Shown piece after piece: positions 21,953-32,475 of a stretch of 64,000 bases of DNA; positions within the stretch are counted from its first letter, which is position 1, and each line of letters opens with the position of its first letter. Origin of the DNA: Legionella gratiana (GTDB lineage: Bacteria; Pseudomonadota; Gammaproteobacteria; Legionellales; Legionellaceae); assembly GCF_001467695.1 (NCBI RefSeq), contig NZ_LNYE01000029.1, positions 553,759 to 617,758 of the forward strand, read 5' to 3'. The position numbers and the translations under genes are program-made. The notes below the pieces were generated by a model. The model worked only from the letters and a program-made list of their open reading frames with translations, did not search any database and was not told where the DNA came from.

Positions 21953-22228
21953 TTATCCCTGTTGCGTTACAAAATAAGACAATAATGGATTTCTAAAGAG
22001 GATAATCAAAACAATCACCAAACAATAAATGGCTAACGATTCGATCATGGCCAAACCAATAAATAAGGTTCTGGTGATGGATTTTTCGGCTTCAGGTTGC
22101 CTTGCCAAAGCATCTAAGGCGTGACTAATCGCGCGCCCCATGGCTAGAGCCGGCCCTATAGTTCCTATGGCAATGGCTATTGCTGCAATAACGGTTGACG
22201 CTAAACTAAACCAACTTATGTCATTCAT
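21953..22228 (-). CDS. atpE: N-type ATPase subunit c (rotor ring)
   Basis: 91 aa, two membrane helices with the polar loop ARQPE. The ion-carrying Glu is Glu63 in AMIESLAIY. Compared with the Na+ c ring of Ilyobacter tartaricus, Ser66 and Tyr70 equivalents are kept (Ser64, Tyr68), but the Gln32 position is Met30 (IGPALAMG) and Thr67 is Leu65. Two Na+ ligands are therefore gone, so proton use is more likely, by inference. The start overlaps the atpB stop by 4 bp. Confidence 0.93.
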   Translation of the reverse strand: MNDISWFSLASTVIAAIAIAIGTIGPALAMGRAISHALDALARQPEAEKSITRTLFIGLAMIESLAIYCLVIVLIILFRNPLLSYFVTQQG

Positions 22229-22917
22229 AACGATTCTCCTTGGCTTTTAAGCTCATGGGCTTGAATGCCCCCAGCAATGTAAATTAAGGCCAGCATGCCA
22301 AAAATATACGCTTGGATGATGGCTTCAATAATATGTAAAATGAGTATTGGAATAGGGACTAAAAATCCGGCAATCATGAGGACAATCAGGGCGGTTAATT
22401 GCAAGCTCATGATATTACCAAACAAGCGGACGGCCAATGCTAAGGTTCGAGAGATTTCGCTGATTAAATGAAAAGGCAATAAAAAAGGAGTTGGCTTAAT
22501 ATAATGTTTCAAATACTCTCGCCACCCCTCGGCACGAATTCCAAACCAGTGTACCGATAAAAAAGTCATTATCGCAAGGGATGCCGTCACCGATAAATCC
22601 GCCGTTGGTGAATAAAATCCCGGAATAACACCAATTAAATTGGAAACAAGGATAAAAATCCACAAGGTGGCTACAAAAGGAAATATCAGCTCAACGTGGT
22701 CAGGCAATACTTCTTTTATCGCATCGTACATGGTGCTCAAAACACCCTCCCAAATGAGTTGGTACGTGCTTGGCTGTAGGAGAGAGCATTTGTAAGTGGT
22801 ACTCCATGCCATGATGAATAAGGAGATCATAATGAACCACGTGGTTAAGACACTTTGTGTGATGGGTAATCCACCGATTGAAAAGGCAAAATGCGCTAAG
22901 AATCCTTCTTCTCCCAC
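22225..22917 (-). CDS. atpB: N-type ATPase subunit a
   Basis: 230 aa with five to six helices. The essential Arg that faces the c ring is in ALAVRLFGNIMS, and the last helices contain IIEAIIQAYIFGMLALIYIA, both typical of subunit a. It supplies the two ion half-channels of Fo. It starts 3 bp after atpQ ends, so there is no room for atpR, the small gene usually found between atpQ and atpB in N-ATPase operons. Confidence 0.92.
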   Translation of the reverse strand: MGEEGFLAHFAFSIGGLPITQSVLTTWFIMISLFIMAWSTTYKCSLLQPSTYQLIWEGVLSTMYDAIKEVLPDHVELIFPFVATLWIFILVSNLIGVIPGFYSPTADLSVTASLAIMTFLSVHWFGIRAEGWREYLKHYIKPTPFLLPFHLISEISRTLALAVRLFGNIMSLQLTALIVLMIAGFLVPIPILILHIIEAIIQAYIFGMLALIYIAGGIQAHELKSQGESL

Positions 22918-22919
22918 GG

Positions 22920-23198
22920 TTAGTCCTTAATTAAAAGATACACGTTAATGGCGCCAATAATCACCCCAAGGAGGATTAAATTGATGGTCCAACTCATGGA
23001 ATACCCTTTTATTTTCTCATCGAGCCAAACCCCGAGATAGGCTCCTGCAATGATGGGTAACACAAAAACAAAGCCTAAAGTACCCAGGTAAACTGTTTGG
23101 GCTAATAACGTTGATTTTCCTTTTTTAGCTTTATTGATTTTGCGGACGTTTCGTTTCACTTGTTGTTCCAGTTCCTTGTTTGAATTTTTAAATTCCAT
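22920..23198 (-). CDS. atpQ: AtpI/AtpQ-like small membrane protein of the N-ATPase operon
   Basis: 92 aa: a basic N-terminal part (KRNVRKINKAKKGK) and two membrane helices with a GxYLGxWLD pattern (AGAYLGVWLDEKIKG), as in the AtpI-like/ATPase_gene1 family. In F-type operons such proteins help assemble the c ring or carry Mg2+; in N-ATPases the gene is called atpQ. It overlaps the end of atpC by 11 bp. Name rests on position and family pattern. Confidence 0.82.
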   Translation of the reverse strand: MEFKNSNKELEQQVKRNVRKINKAKKGKSTLLAQTVYLGTLGFVFVLPIIAGAYLGVWLDEKIKGYSMSWTINLILLGVIIGAINVYLLIKD

Positions 23199-23598
23199 AG
23201 CTGTTCTGCCGGTTTAATTCCCATAAACGCTTTAACATTTCTTCATCCAAACGATGCACGCTTTCTTTAGTGCGCAATAGGTTGTTTTCTTCCCAATGTA
23301 ATTCTTCCTCCAGGACCCTTTGTATGGCTTGGTATTCTTGATGTCGCACATAATGTCTTGTCGCAATATGCAATTGATTGTCAATGAAATAAACCACGGC
23401 ACCTGGTAAGGCTAAGTACTCCGTCTCTTGATTCTCATCACGAAACCAGGCCAAGCCGAATTTTAAGCACGTCATCATGCGGCTATGATGAGCTAAAATC
23501 CCAAATTGCCCAGAAGCATCCTCACCCACAAAACTGATGACCTTATCGATTTTTTCATATTGTGTGGCACTCTTAAGATGGATAGTAAAAAGCTCCAT
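23188..23598 (-). CDS. atpC: N-type ATPase epsilon subunit
   Basis: 136 aa. The N-terminal beta sandwich is recognised from EDASGQFGILAHHSRMMTCL (usually G..GILPgHapl) and the C-terminal helical part from VLEEELHWEENN. It joins the rotor shaft to the c ring and may regulate ATP hydrolysis. In N-ATPase operons atpC follows atpD as the second gene, as here (8-bp gap), unlike standard operons where it is last. Confidence 0.88.
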   Translation of the reverse strand: MELFTIHLKSATQYEKIDKVISFVGEDASGQFGILAHHSRMMTCLKFGLAWFRDENQETEYLALPGAVVYFIDNQLHIATRHYVRHQEYQAIQRVLEEELHWEENNLLRTKESVHRLDEEMLKRLWELNRQNSYGI

Positions 23599-23606
23599 GT
23601 CCGTCG

Positions 23607-25034
<1,428 letters not shown>

Positions 25035-25083
25035 TTAGGTGTCGTCCTATTCTCTCTATTTTTACATCACTTTATGGAATTTT

Positions 25084-25113
25084 AATATAACAGAGTTTGA
25101 AAACAGATAGCAA
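25084..25113 (-). promoter_or_regulatory. Candidate promoter of the N-ATPase operon
   Basis: On the minus strand TTGCTA (25108-25113), 18 bp, then TATATT (25084-25089), about 55 bp before atpD. The rest of the 340-bp gap 25032-25369 shows no gene. Confidence 0.4.
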
Positions 25114-25369
25114 AATGCTAATTAATAACAGCTCGCCTGAAAGTATCTAAAAAACAAACACTGTGTGAGATCTCATTAATCAGCTTCTACATAGGTCACT
25201 TTGCCACATGATACATCAAGCCACGCCTTTAAATAGAGTTCGACGAAATAGGTAGGTCCTGAATGGGGACAATCTTAATGAGCTACTGACCTATAATAGG
25301 GCTCATAGAAATCTCATAGAGCCCTGGTGATTGGTTTAAGTGCCCTAGCATAGGCCTCTTATAGAACAT

Positions 25370-25819
25370 TTATTGGTTTTTCATCATGGGGCATCCCATC
25401 ATTTGTCTATCCATCATCATCTGCATCATTTGCATCATCATTTGCATCATTTTCGTACGCTGCTCCATCGTTTCGGGTTGTTTAGCTGCATCATCCTGCA
25501 TACTTTTCATCATCTTCATGCCTTTTTGCATCGCATGCATGCCTTCTTCCATCATGGGCATTTGTGTTTGCATCAACGATTTCTTTTCTTCCGTTGTTTT
25601 TGCATTCATAAGCTTATCATGCATCTCCTGCATTTGTTTTAGTGCTTCTTGCATTTGTTTCATTTCGTCTTGCAGTTGGGTTGACTGCTGATTAGAGCTT
25701 TGCATTCCCATGCTATTCGTATTATTCATTTGAGAACCAGAAGACATGTCTTCTGCAAAGAGTGGTGTGGCAACCAAACTGCAAGCAGTCAATAAAATGA
25801 ATACATTCCGTTTTAACAT
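25370..25819 (-). CDS. Methionine-rich secreted coiled-coil protein
   Basis: 149 aa from ATG at 25819 after AAGGAG. A signal peptide is followed by a Ser/Asn/Gln-rich linker and a helical region packed with Met (about 50-145), for example MMKSMQDD and MMQMMMQMMQMMMDRQMMG, ending CPMMKNQ. Met-rich periplasmic proteins commonly bind Cu(I)/Ag(I); this role is inference from composition and from the nearby metal genes. The repeated codon pattern also gives long antisense frames, which are artefacts. Confidence 0.75.
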   Translation of the reverse strand: MLKRNVFILLTACSLVATPLFAEDMSSGSQMNNTNSMGMQSSNQQSTQLQDEMKQMQEALKQMQEMHDKLMNAKTTEEKKSLMQTQMPMMEEGMHAMQKGMKMMKSMQDDAAKQPETMEQRTKMMQMMMQMMQMMMDRQMMGCPMMKNQ

Positions 25820-25923
25820 AATGAAATCTCCTTATTATTTTTTCAATGAATTGTTTGGACTGAACATCCTACTATAGCACTACATGAACAGGGGATGAAA
25901 AGCAAAAAACATACCTGCTCAGG

Positions 25924-26076
25924 TTAGTGCCAACCTATTCCTCCCGTGTTGTGTCCTTCATAAGTATGAGAAACACGGTGTGAATTATTGGTCGTTGTTG
26001 ATGGGGCGCAAGAGATCAACAAAAGTATCGCGCTCATTATCCCAATAACTGCTTTAATAAGCCTCTGCTTTGGCAT
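25924..26076 (-). CDS. Small lipoprotein with Gly/His-rich end
   Basis: 50 aa from the ATG at 26076, which has AAGGAG 7 bases upstream; the longer frame to 26118 lacks one. It begins MPKQRLIKAVIGIMSAILLL, has a lipobox LISC, and ends EGHNTGGIGWH. Similar in design to the lipoproteins at 8545 and 26496. Probably anchored in the periplasm-facing side of a membrane; function unknown. Confidence 0.65.
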   Translation of the reverse strand: MPKQRLIKAVIGIMSAILLLISCAPSTTTNNSHRVSHTYEGHNTGGIGWH

Positions 26077-26118
26077 ATCCATGCTCCTTGCAATGAAATC
26101 ATGTGATGGCTGAATCAA

Positions 26119-26495
26119 TAGAAAAACAACTAACCTTATTTTATAAATCCTTTTTATAATATAGCACCGTTTAGAAATACGCAGTGCCAGTCATGACTAC
26201 TTGTTGAAAAAATCAGTTGTCTTTCGGAATAGGGAATCTATACCTCGCCAAGCTTAATATAAGTTCAAATTATTATTTGAATTCACTGCCAAGGATGTGA
26301 ATAGATGTTGGAGTTAAGGAATACGATAAGTAGGGTATTTAATTATTGCGAAGATTCTACCATTCTTTTATGAAGAAATTTTAAGATTATTCAAAAGGAA
26401 AAAATTTTTGGCTAAAAGTATTTTTAAATGCCACAATAAAAAAGACCATGTTCTTAACATCCAATAAATAAGCTCAAAAAGGGAAGAGAATAAGT
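26119..26495. other. Gene-free interval
   Basis: About 380 AT-rich bases between divergently transcribed small lipoprotein genes. Promoters for both are expected here; I see no further gene or repeat. Confidence 0.4.
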
Positions 26496-26669
26496 ATGAA
26501 GCATTCGACTTTAGTAAAAAAATCAATAGGGCTAATTTTCATTTGTTTGTTCTTTTTATTGTTTTCCTGCAGTTCCTACATTCCTAAAGAGGACTCAAAA
26601 GGTAACATGCCAGTTAAGAAGCGATTTGGTGGCTATCATGGCTATCATCACCACAGACATGGGCATTGA
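26496..26669 (+). CDS. Small His-tailed lipoprotein
   Basis: 57 aa from the ATG at 26496 with GGGAAGAGAATAAGT upstream. Basic N-terminus, hydrophobic stretch, lipobox LFSC, then a tail ending GGYHGYHHHRHGH, which has seven His in its last twelve residues. It is followed by the small membrane peptide gene at 26747, the same order as at 8545-8913. The His tail could bind metal (inference). Confidence 0.65.
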   Translation: MKHSTLVKKSIGLIFICLFFLLFSCSSYIPKEDSKGNMPVKKRFGGYHGYHHHRHGH

Positions 26670-26746
26670 CACCATTAGAAATGACCCAATGAACACTCAT
26701 TATTAGTGATAATTAATGCCTGATATCGTATGAAAATATTGAGTAT

Positions 26747-26863
26747 ATGAAAACAAGTACTTTTGTTATAACTTTATTAATTTTCCTTATCCTGCAAGCA
26801 TTTTTTACATGGGTTTTTATTTCAACGGCATTAAGAATTTCCCACTTCTTTATCAAGCATTAG
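26747..26863 (+). CDS. 38-aa membrane peptide, shortened copy of the one at 8740-8913
   Basis: Reads MKTSTFVITLLIFLILQAFF then TWVFISTALRISHFFIKH. The core FVITLLIFLILQAFF matches FVITILIFLILAAIF of the 57-aa peptide at 8740. The first helix of that protein is missing here. Directly downstream of a His-tailed lipoprotein as in the other copy. It could be a trimmed but working peptide or a remnant. Confidence 0.45.
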   Translation: MKTSTFVITLLIFLILQAFFTWVFISTALRISHFFIKH

Positions 26864-26886
26864 ATTAGCCCCTTACTCATTATGGT

Positions 26887-27150
26887 TTATGAGGCTGAGT
26901 TTTTAGTTATTTTCCTCTTGAAGCTCACATAAGTTGAGGGCGGGAACAACTCATTTGGTGTGACTTCTAATCCTTTAAGAATTTTTAGAAGATTTAAAAT
27001 GGTTATATTGGCTTCGCCACGTTCCACAGTCCCGTAGTAACCCCGATTCATTTCGATGAAATTGGCAAAACCCTCTTGAGAAAAACCTTTCTCTTTTCTG
27101 ATTTTGCGAATTTGTTTGCCTAGTACAATTAAGTCGGTTTGTTTTTTCAT
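26887..27150 (-). CDS. XRE-family transcriptional regulator
   Basis: 87 aa, a single helix-turn-helix domain (LGKQIRKIRKEKGFSQEGFA, then MNRGYYGTVERGEANITI). Single-domain Xre proteins of this kind regulate nearby or mobile genes. It is divergent from the H-NOX gene across 350 bp and faces the membrane peptide gene. No target is visible. Confidence 0.8.
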   Translation of the reverse strand: MKKQTDLIVLGKQIRKIRKEKGFSQEGFANFIEMNRGYYGTVERGEANITILNLLKILKGLEVTPNELFPPSTYVSFKRKITKNSAS

Positions 27151-27500
27151 TCAAAAAGCATATGTGCTATGCTTCATATATAGCCACACGGTATGTCTAT
27201 CATTTTTGAGTTTTGTTTAGGAAATGGTAAAAATAAAATCCTATTTTGTTATTTTTAACATTGTTAATTTTTAACACGGTAAATAATCGTTATTTGAACT
27301 ATATTGATACGATTAGGAGAAGAAAATAATACCTGGCTCACTGGATAGTTATCAGGAATTAAAGTAGGTTAGAGTTCTTTAGTTAAATTGAGCGGACTCA
27401 TGAGGAATTCATCTGTAGGTAAACCAATTTTAGTATTGAGAAATGACGTGCTACTTAATTAAAAGGGATTTAAAGATTTGTTTTATGCTGGAGACCATAG
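27151..27500. other. Divergent intergenic region before the H-NOX gene
   Basis: About 350 AT-rich bases between the Xre gene (minus) and H-NOX (plus). Should hold both promoters. No gene, repeat or clear hairpin seen. Confidence 0.4.
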
Positions 27501-28043
27501 ATGAAAGGTATCGTTTTTACCTCCTTAAATGACATGATTATAGAACAATTTGGCATAGAAACCTGGGACCAACTCGTATCCTCACTAGACCTTCCAAGTG
27601 GTGGAAGTTATACAGCAGGCGGCACTTACTCGGATACAGAATTTCAGCAATTGATTCAGGCCATTGCGAAGAGGACCAATCAGCACGCTTCTGTTTTTTT
27701 AGAGGCCTTTGGTGAATACATGTTTCCTATCTTATCAAGTAAGTACGCAATTTTTTTAAAAAAGGACATGACATTAAAAGAATTTTTAAAAAGTATTGAT
27801 GGAACAATTCATGTGGAGGTAGAAAAGTTATACCCGGATGAAACGTTACCTACCATTAGTTATGAAGAGCCCACTGCAAACCAATTGGTTATGGTGTATC
27901 GATCGCATAGAAGACTCTGTCATTTTGCAATGGGGCTCATCCAGGGAGCAGCGCAACATTTTAAAAAGAAAATTACCATTAAGCAGACTCACTGCATGTT
28001 AAAAAAAGATGATCATTGTCGTTTGGAGATTACCTTTGAGTGA
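27501..28043 (+). CDS. hnox1: H-NOX heme protein, nitric oxide sensor
   Basis: 180 aa, full length for H-NOX. Begins MKGIVFTSLNDMIIEQFG; the proximal heme His is His104 in TIHVEVEKLYPDETLP; the heme-propionate Y-x-S-x-R motif is Tyr133-Ser135-Arg137 (YRSHR). H-NOX proteins bind NO (and some O2) at heme and control a partner enzyme. In L. pneumophila, Hnox1 is encoded next to a diguanylate cyclase whose activity it lowers; the same arrangement is seen here, with the partner starting inside the H-NOX stop region. Confidence 0.93.
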   Translation: MKGIVFTSLNDMIIEQFGIETWDQLVSSLDLPSGGSYTAGGTYSDTEFQQLIQAIAKRTNQHASVFLEAFGEYMFPILSSKYAIFLKKDMTLKEFLKSIDGTIHVEVEKLYPDETLPTISYEEPTANQLVMVYRSHRRLCHFAMGLIQGAAQHFKKKITIKQTHCMLKKDDHCRLEITFE

Positions 28044-29530
28044 TGAGAACAAAGCATTATTTGAGCGCTCTTATTATCGCGAAAGAAAAGCTCGCGAGGA
28101 AGCCGAATTATTATTGGAAAATAAGACAAGGGAACTTCATTTACTGAACCAGGATTTGGAAAAAAAGAATTCTGAACTGCTAAAAACGCTAAAAGACTTA
28201 GAAAGCGTACAAAAGAAATTATCGAAATTAGCCCATTTTGATGTATTAAGCCGATTACCCAATCGATTGCAGTTTGAACTGGATTTAAAACGTGAGATTG
28301 CTAGGTCAAAAAGATACGGTCGTCATCTGGCTCTGTTAAGCATCGATTTGGATTTTTTTTAAAAATGTGAATGATCGCTTTGGTCATGATGTCGGTGATG
28401 GTCTATTGCGTGAAGTAGCGAAGCGTCTTTGCTCAAGTCTTCGCGAAGAAGATTGTGTGGCTCGATTGGGAGGAGATGAGTTTGCAGTGATTCTGACAGA
28501 AATTAATAATCCACAACAGGCAAAATTAGTGGCCAATAATATGATTCAAACGATGGGTCAACCATTCCTTATTAAAGGCCATACCGTCATGATTGGACTA
28601 AGTATAGGAATTGCTTACTTTCCTGATGCTGGTGAGGAGGCAATAACCCTTCGTAAGAATGCCGATATTGCTTTATACAACGCCAAAGAATGTGGTCGAA
28701 ATAATTGCCAAATCTTCACACCGTCTCTTAGAAAACAATATTCAAAACGCTTGGGAATAGGAACCGAGTTGCATCTTGCTTTGGAGCGACAAGAATTTTT
28801 TCTTGTTTATCAGCCCCGGGTTGACTTAAAAACGAATTCTATGGTTGGAATGGAGGTCTTATTACGTTGGCAACATCCCAAGCGGGGCGTTGTTTTTCCT
28901 GATGAATTCATTTCCGTTGCAGAGCATTTTAACTTGATTATTCCAATTGGTGAATGGGTCTTACGAACCGCGTGTAGGCAGTATGTGGATTGGAAAAAGA
29001 GTTACGCTCCTTTCAACTGCACCCTGGCGATTAATATTTCGCTTCATCAATTTCAACACAAAGGGTTTATTTCTTCTGTGAAGCACATTTTACAAGAATA
29101 TCAAATGCCATCGGATTGGTTAGAGCTTGAAATTACGGAAGCAACGGCAGTCAATTTTTTGGGAAAGATTGAAGATACATTAAGTACGCTTCGCAATATG
29201 GGGGTAAAGCTTGCTTTTGATAATTTTGGCTCAGGCTATTCTTTTTTATCTCACTTAAAAAATTCACCAGTCCAATCCATCAAACTGAAACAAACCTTAA
29301 TTGAAGATGCTCATCTCAGGGAAAATGATAATTTAATTATCAAATCGACGATTGCTTTGTCGCAAGAGTTAGGATTGAATGTGGTTGTGGGTGGTGTCGA
29401 AACAGAAGAACAACTCAATTTTTTACGGTCAAGTCACTGTTTCGAAGTGCAAGGCTATTACAGCAGTAAACCGTTAACAGTAGGACAGATGACGCAATTT
29501 ATCGAGGAAAGGAACTCCAAAGGGCTGTAG
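28036..29530 (+). pseudogene. GGDEF-EAL diguanylate cyclase, H-NOX partner, frameshifted at a T8 run
   Basis: The likely start is TTG at 28036 (LSDENKALFERS), with GGAG 7 bases upstream, overlapping the H-NOX stop. A coiled coil leads into the GGDEF domain. At 28353-28360 a run of eight T shifts the frame: with seven T the text reads DLDFFKNVNDRFGHDVGDG. Downstream, LGGDEF is intact. The EAL domain is degenerate: EVLLRW, DNFGSGYSF, KLKQT where KID is usual, and GGVET where EGVET is usual, so phosphodiesterase activity is unlikely. If the run is real, the cyclase is off or phase-variable. Confidence 0.85.
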
Positions 29531-29708
29531 CTTTATGTTGTTTCATTCCTATCAAAAAATAACACCAGTTAGGTTACCAAAAATAATTTAGCCTAAAATG
29601 GATAAGTTAATAAGCCCCGCTTTATTGACCAAAATCGATGGGTTAAATTTTGTGCTATGCTGTATTATATCGTGTTGATTATAGAGCATAATATCAGGGA
29701 TGTCGGCC

Positions 29709-31502
29709 ATGAAGGGACTAGAAAAACAATGCTGTCCTAAGAAAAGAATACTCACTCAGAGTCAAGAATTGCAAGAAGGGGTAGATTTCTCGTGTTGTGC
29801 ACCGGCTGATAGAGGTACTTCCGATAACTTCTTTCCATTTTTCACTCGATTAGTGCAAGCCAACTTGGCTAAATGGACGGCAGGAATAAGTCCTGCTGCC
29901 ATCGGTTCTTCTTATTCCACCTGGCTTTGGCAATTGGCCCAATCCCCTGGGGTTTTGTGGGAACTTGCTTTTTATCCGGTTTTTCATGCCAAGGATTGCA
30001 TTAATAATATCGTTTGTGTTGAGCGTGCTGCGGATGGTAAAGACGTGCGTTTTAAAAAAGACAGTTGGCAGCCTATGCCTTGGCGTTTATTCGCCGAAGG
30101 GTTTTTGCAGATGGAAGATTGGTGGCGACGCGCCACAACGGACGTGCCAGGATTACCCAACCAAGTGGAACGTACTGTTTCATTCTGGGCGCGCCAATGC
30201 CTTGATGCCCTATCCCCTTCCAATTTTGTTTGGTCTAATCCTGATTTATTTCATGAAGCCATGCGCACTGGGGGACTTAATCTCATCCAAGGCGGCCAAA
30301 TCGCGCTCGAAGATTGGTTAGAAAAGCTAACCGGTGCACCACCTACAGGTTCTGAACATTTTATCCCAGGGAAACAAGTAGCTATTACTCCAGGGCGGGT
30401 GGTCTTTCAAAATCATTTAATTGAGCTCATTCAATATGAAGCCCAAACGAAAACAGTCTATAAAGAGCCGATACTCATCTTACCAGCCTGGATTATGAAA
30501 TATTATATTCTCGATTTATCATCACATAACTCCTTGGTGAAGTGGCTCGTAAGTCAGGGACACACCGTATTTATCATTTCTTGGCGAAATCCTGACAAAG
30601 AGGACCAGGATTTGGGGATGGATGATTATTATCGGCAAGGAGCTATGGCTGCATTTGATGCGGTATCGACTCTTTTTCCAGAAACTAAAATCAATCTGAT
30701 GGGGTATTGTTTAGGAGGTACCTTGGCTATGATTACGGCAGCTGCGATGGGCAGAGACAAGGACGAGCGTTTAAACAGCTTGACACTCTTGGCAGCCCAA
30801 GGGGATTTTACTGAGGCTGGGGAATTAATGCTCTTTGTAACTGAAAGTCAAGTGGATTTTCTTAAAAGTATGATGCGGGAACAAGGGTATCTGGATACCA
30901 AGCAAATGGCTGGTTCTTTTCAGATGTTGCGTGCTTATGACTTAATTTGGTCCAAAATGGTTCAAGATTACATGCATGGAATGCGACGAGGGATGATTGA
31001 TTTGACCGCTTGGAACGCAGATGCCACCCGGATGCCTTACAAAATGCACAGTGAATACCTTGAAAAACTCTTCTTAAGGAATGATTTTGCCGAAGGGCGT
31101 TATACAGTGGAAGGAAAGCCTGTGGCTGCTGAGAATATTAAGTTACCTGTTTTTGCGGTGAGCACTGAAAAAGACCATGTAGCACCCTGGCAATCCGTCT
31201 ATAAAATCCATCTTATGACTGAAGGGGATGTGACCTTTGTTCTCACTGGTGGTGGGCATAATGCGGGCATCATCAGTGAGCCGGGTCACCCAGGACGCTC
31301 TTATCGTGTTCATGAGCAGAAACAAGGCGAGGCTTACTTAAATCCTGAGAGCTGGCTTGCGATGGCAGAGAGGCGGGAAGGTTCCTGGTGGCGAGAATGG
31401 AATGAGTGGCTAGTCCAGCAAAATACTAAAAAACGCATTGCATCATCGGTCATGAATCCCTCACTGCCAGAGGCACCAGGAACTTATGTGCTTCAGAAAT
31501 AA
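29709..31502 (+). CDS. phaC: Poly-beta-hydroxyalkanoate synthase
   Basis: About 597 aa from the ATG at 29709 (AGGGA 8 bases before); ATG at 29700 has no room for a ribosome site. Length and motifs fit class I PhaC: lipase-like box GYCLGGTLAM with the catalytic Cys, Asp in VSTEKDHVAPWQS, and His in GGGHNAGI. It polymerises 3-hydroxyacyl-CoA into storage granules. The acetoacetyl-CoA reductase gene phaB lies next on the opposite strand, supplying the substrate. Confidence 0.93.
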   Translation: MKGLEKQCCPKKRILTQSQELQEGVDFSCCAPADRGTSDNFFPFFTRLVQANLAKWTAGISPAAIGSSYSTWLWQLAQSPGVLWELAFYPVFHAKDCINNIVCVERAADGKDVRFKKDSWQPMPWRLFAEGFLQMEDWWRRATTDVPGLPNQVERTVSFWARQCLDALSPSNFVWSNPDLFHEAMRTGGLNLIQGGQIALEDWLEKLTGAPPTGSEHFIPGKQVAITPGRVVFQNHLIELIQYEAQTKTVYKEPILILPAWIMKYYILDLSSHNSLVKWLVSQGHTVFIISWRNPDKEDQDLGMDDYYRQGAMAAFDAVSTLFPETKINLMGYCLGGTLAMITAAAMGRDKDERLNSLTLLAAQGDFTEAGELMLFVTESQVDFLKSMMREQGYLDTKQMAGSFQMLRAYDLIWSKMVQDYMHGMRRGMIDLTAWNADATRMPYKMHSEYLEKLFLRNDFAEGRYTVEGKPVAAENIKLPVFAVSTEKDHVAPWQSVYKIHLMTEGDVTFVLTGGGHNAGIISEPGHPGRSYRVHEQKQGEAYLNPESWLAMAERREGSWWREWNEWLVQQNTKKRIASSVMNPSLPEAPGTYVLQK

Positions 31503-31561
31503 AACGCTCTTCTTTGAACAATAGGAGCGCTGTATATTAGTAAGCGTCCGATCCAATAAAG

Positions 31562-31602
31562 CCGCATCCATTTGCTTAGCAAATCCTCTAGGTGGATGGC
31601 GG
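31562..31602. ncRNA. Nested hairpin between phaC and phaB
   Basis: CCGCATCCA (31562-31570) pairs with TGGATGGCGG (31593-31602, one bulge), and inside it ATTTGC-TTA-GCAAAT forms a perfect second stem. Both genes end toward it, so it may only be a terminator, but it has no T run. On the minus strand it contains CCTAGAGGAT after CCGCCA, the same order as in the AbiF leader RNA at 39350-39400. Weak evidence for an RNA element. Confidence 0.35.
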
Positions 31603-31652
31603 CCACCCTATCAATGTTTAAAATAACAGTGCTCAATGGACTTTTGAGTGAG

Positions 31653-32396
31653 TTACATGTATTGCCCACCATTAATATCAAAATTGGCACCAGTAATAAA
31701 ACCACTTTGCTCCTCTGCAAGGAAGGCAACAACACGAGCAATTTCTTGGGGTTTGCCTAATCGTCCCACAGGAATTTGGGCAACAATCGCTTCTAAAATA
31801 TCGTCCCTTAGAGAGGCGAGCATCTCAGTATTGATATAGCCAGGAGAGACGGTATTCACTGTAATGCCTTTTTTTGCGACTTCTTGTGCCAGACTTTTGG
31901 TAAAACCGTATAATGCGGATTTAGTGGCCGCGTAATTACACTGGCCGAATTGACCTTTGCGTCCATTCACAGAAGAAATGGTGATAATACGTCCATAACT
32001 ATTATCCAACATATTGGATAACACGGTTTTCGTCATATTAAAGACACTATTCAAATTGGCATTGATGACATCCTGCCATTGTTCTTGAGTCATTTTTTTC
32101 AAAGTGGCATCGTGTGTCACACCGGCATTGTTCACTAGAATATCGATTTTGCCGTATTTTTCGATGACCAAGTCGGTCAGTTTCTCACAATCATTGAAGG
32201 AAGAAATATCGGCATAGACAATGTCGATATCAAATCCTTGCATGGCTTGTTTTTTCTGCCATTCTTTCGCTAAGTCATGATTGCCCTGTTTGAAATAACA
32301 GGCGATGACTTGATAATCTAACTTTTGCATTTCTTGGCAGATGGCAGTACCTATACCACCAGTACCACCTGTGACTAAAGCAACTCGTTGGTTCAC
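31653..32396 (-). CDS. phaB: Acetoacetyl-CoA reductase (short-chain dehydrogenase)
   Basis: 247 aa. NADP(H)-binding GxxxGxG in VTGGTGGIG, NNAG (VNNAGVTHD), catalytic Ser in ISSVNGRKGQFGQ and Tyr-x3-Lys in YAATK. The GQFGQ-NYAA stretch is typical of PhaB-type reductases. It makes (R)-3-hydroxybutyryl-CoA for PhaC. Convergent with phaC and separated by 150 bp with a hairpin. Confidence 0.9.
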   Translation of the reverse strand: MNQRVALVTGGTGGIGTAICQEMQKLDYQVIACYFKQGNHDLAKEWQKKQAMQGFDIDIVYADISSFNDCEKLTDLVIEKYGKIDILVNNAGVTHDATLKKMTQEQWQDVINANLNSVFNMTKTVLSNMLDNSYGRIITISSVNGRKGQFGQCNYAATKSALYGFTKSLAQEVAKKGITVNTVSPGYINTEMLASLRDDILEAIVAQIPVGRLGKPQEIARVVAFLAEEQSGFITGANFDINGGQYM

Positions 32397-32475
32397 TTCC
32401 TTCCTCCTTGATGGTTTTATGCAGAAAAAATAGTTTTATTGTTATTAGGATGGTATTAGCATAAGCCTAATGGCG

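Noticed and set aside
25373..25691. His-rich and Ile/Cys-rich antisense frames opposite the Met-rich protein
   Set aside because: Arise because repeated ATG codons read CAT or ATC on the other strand.
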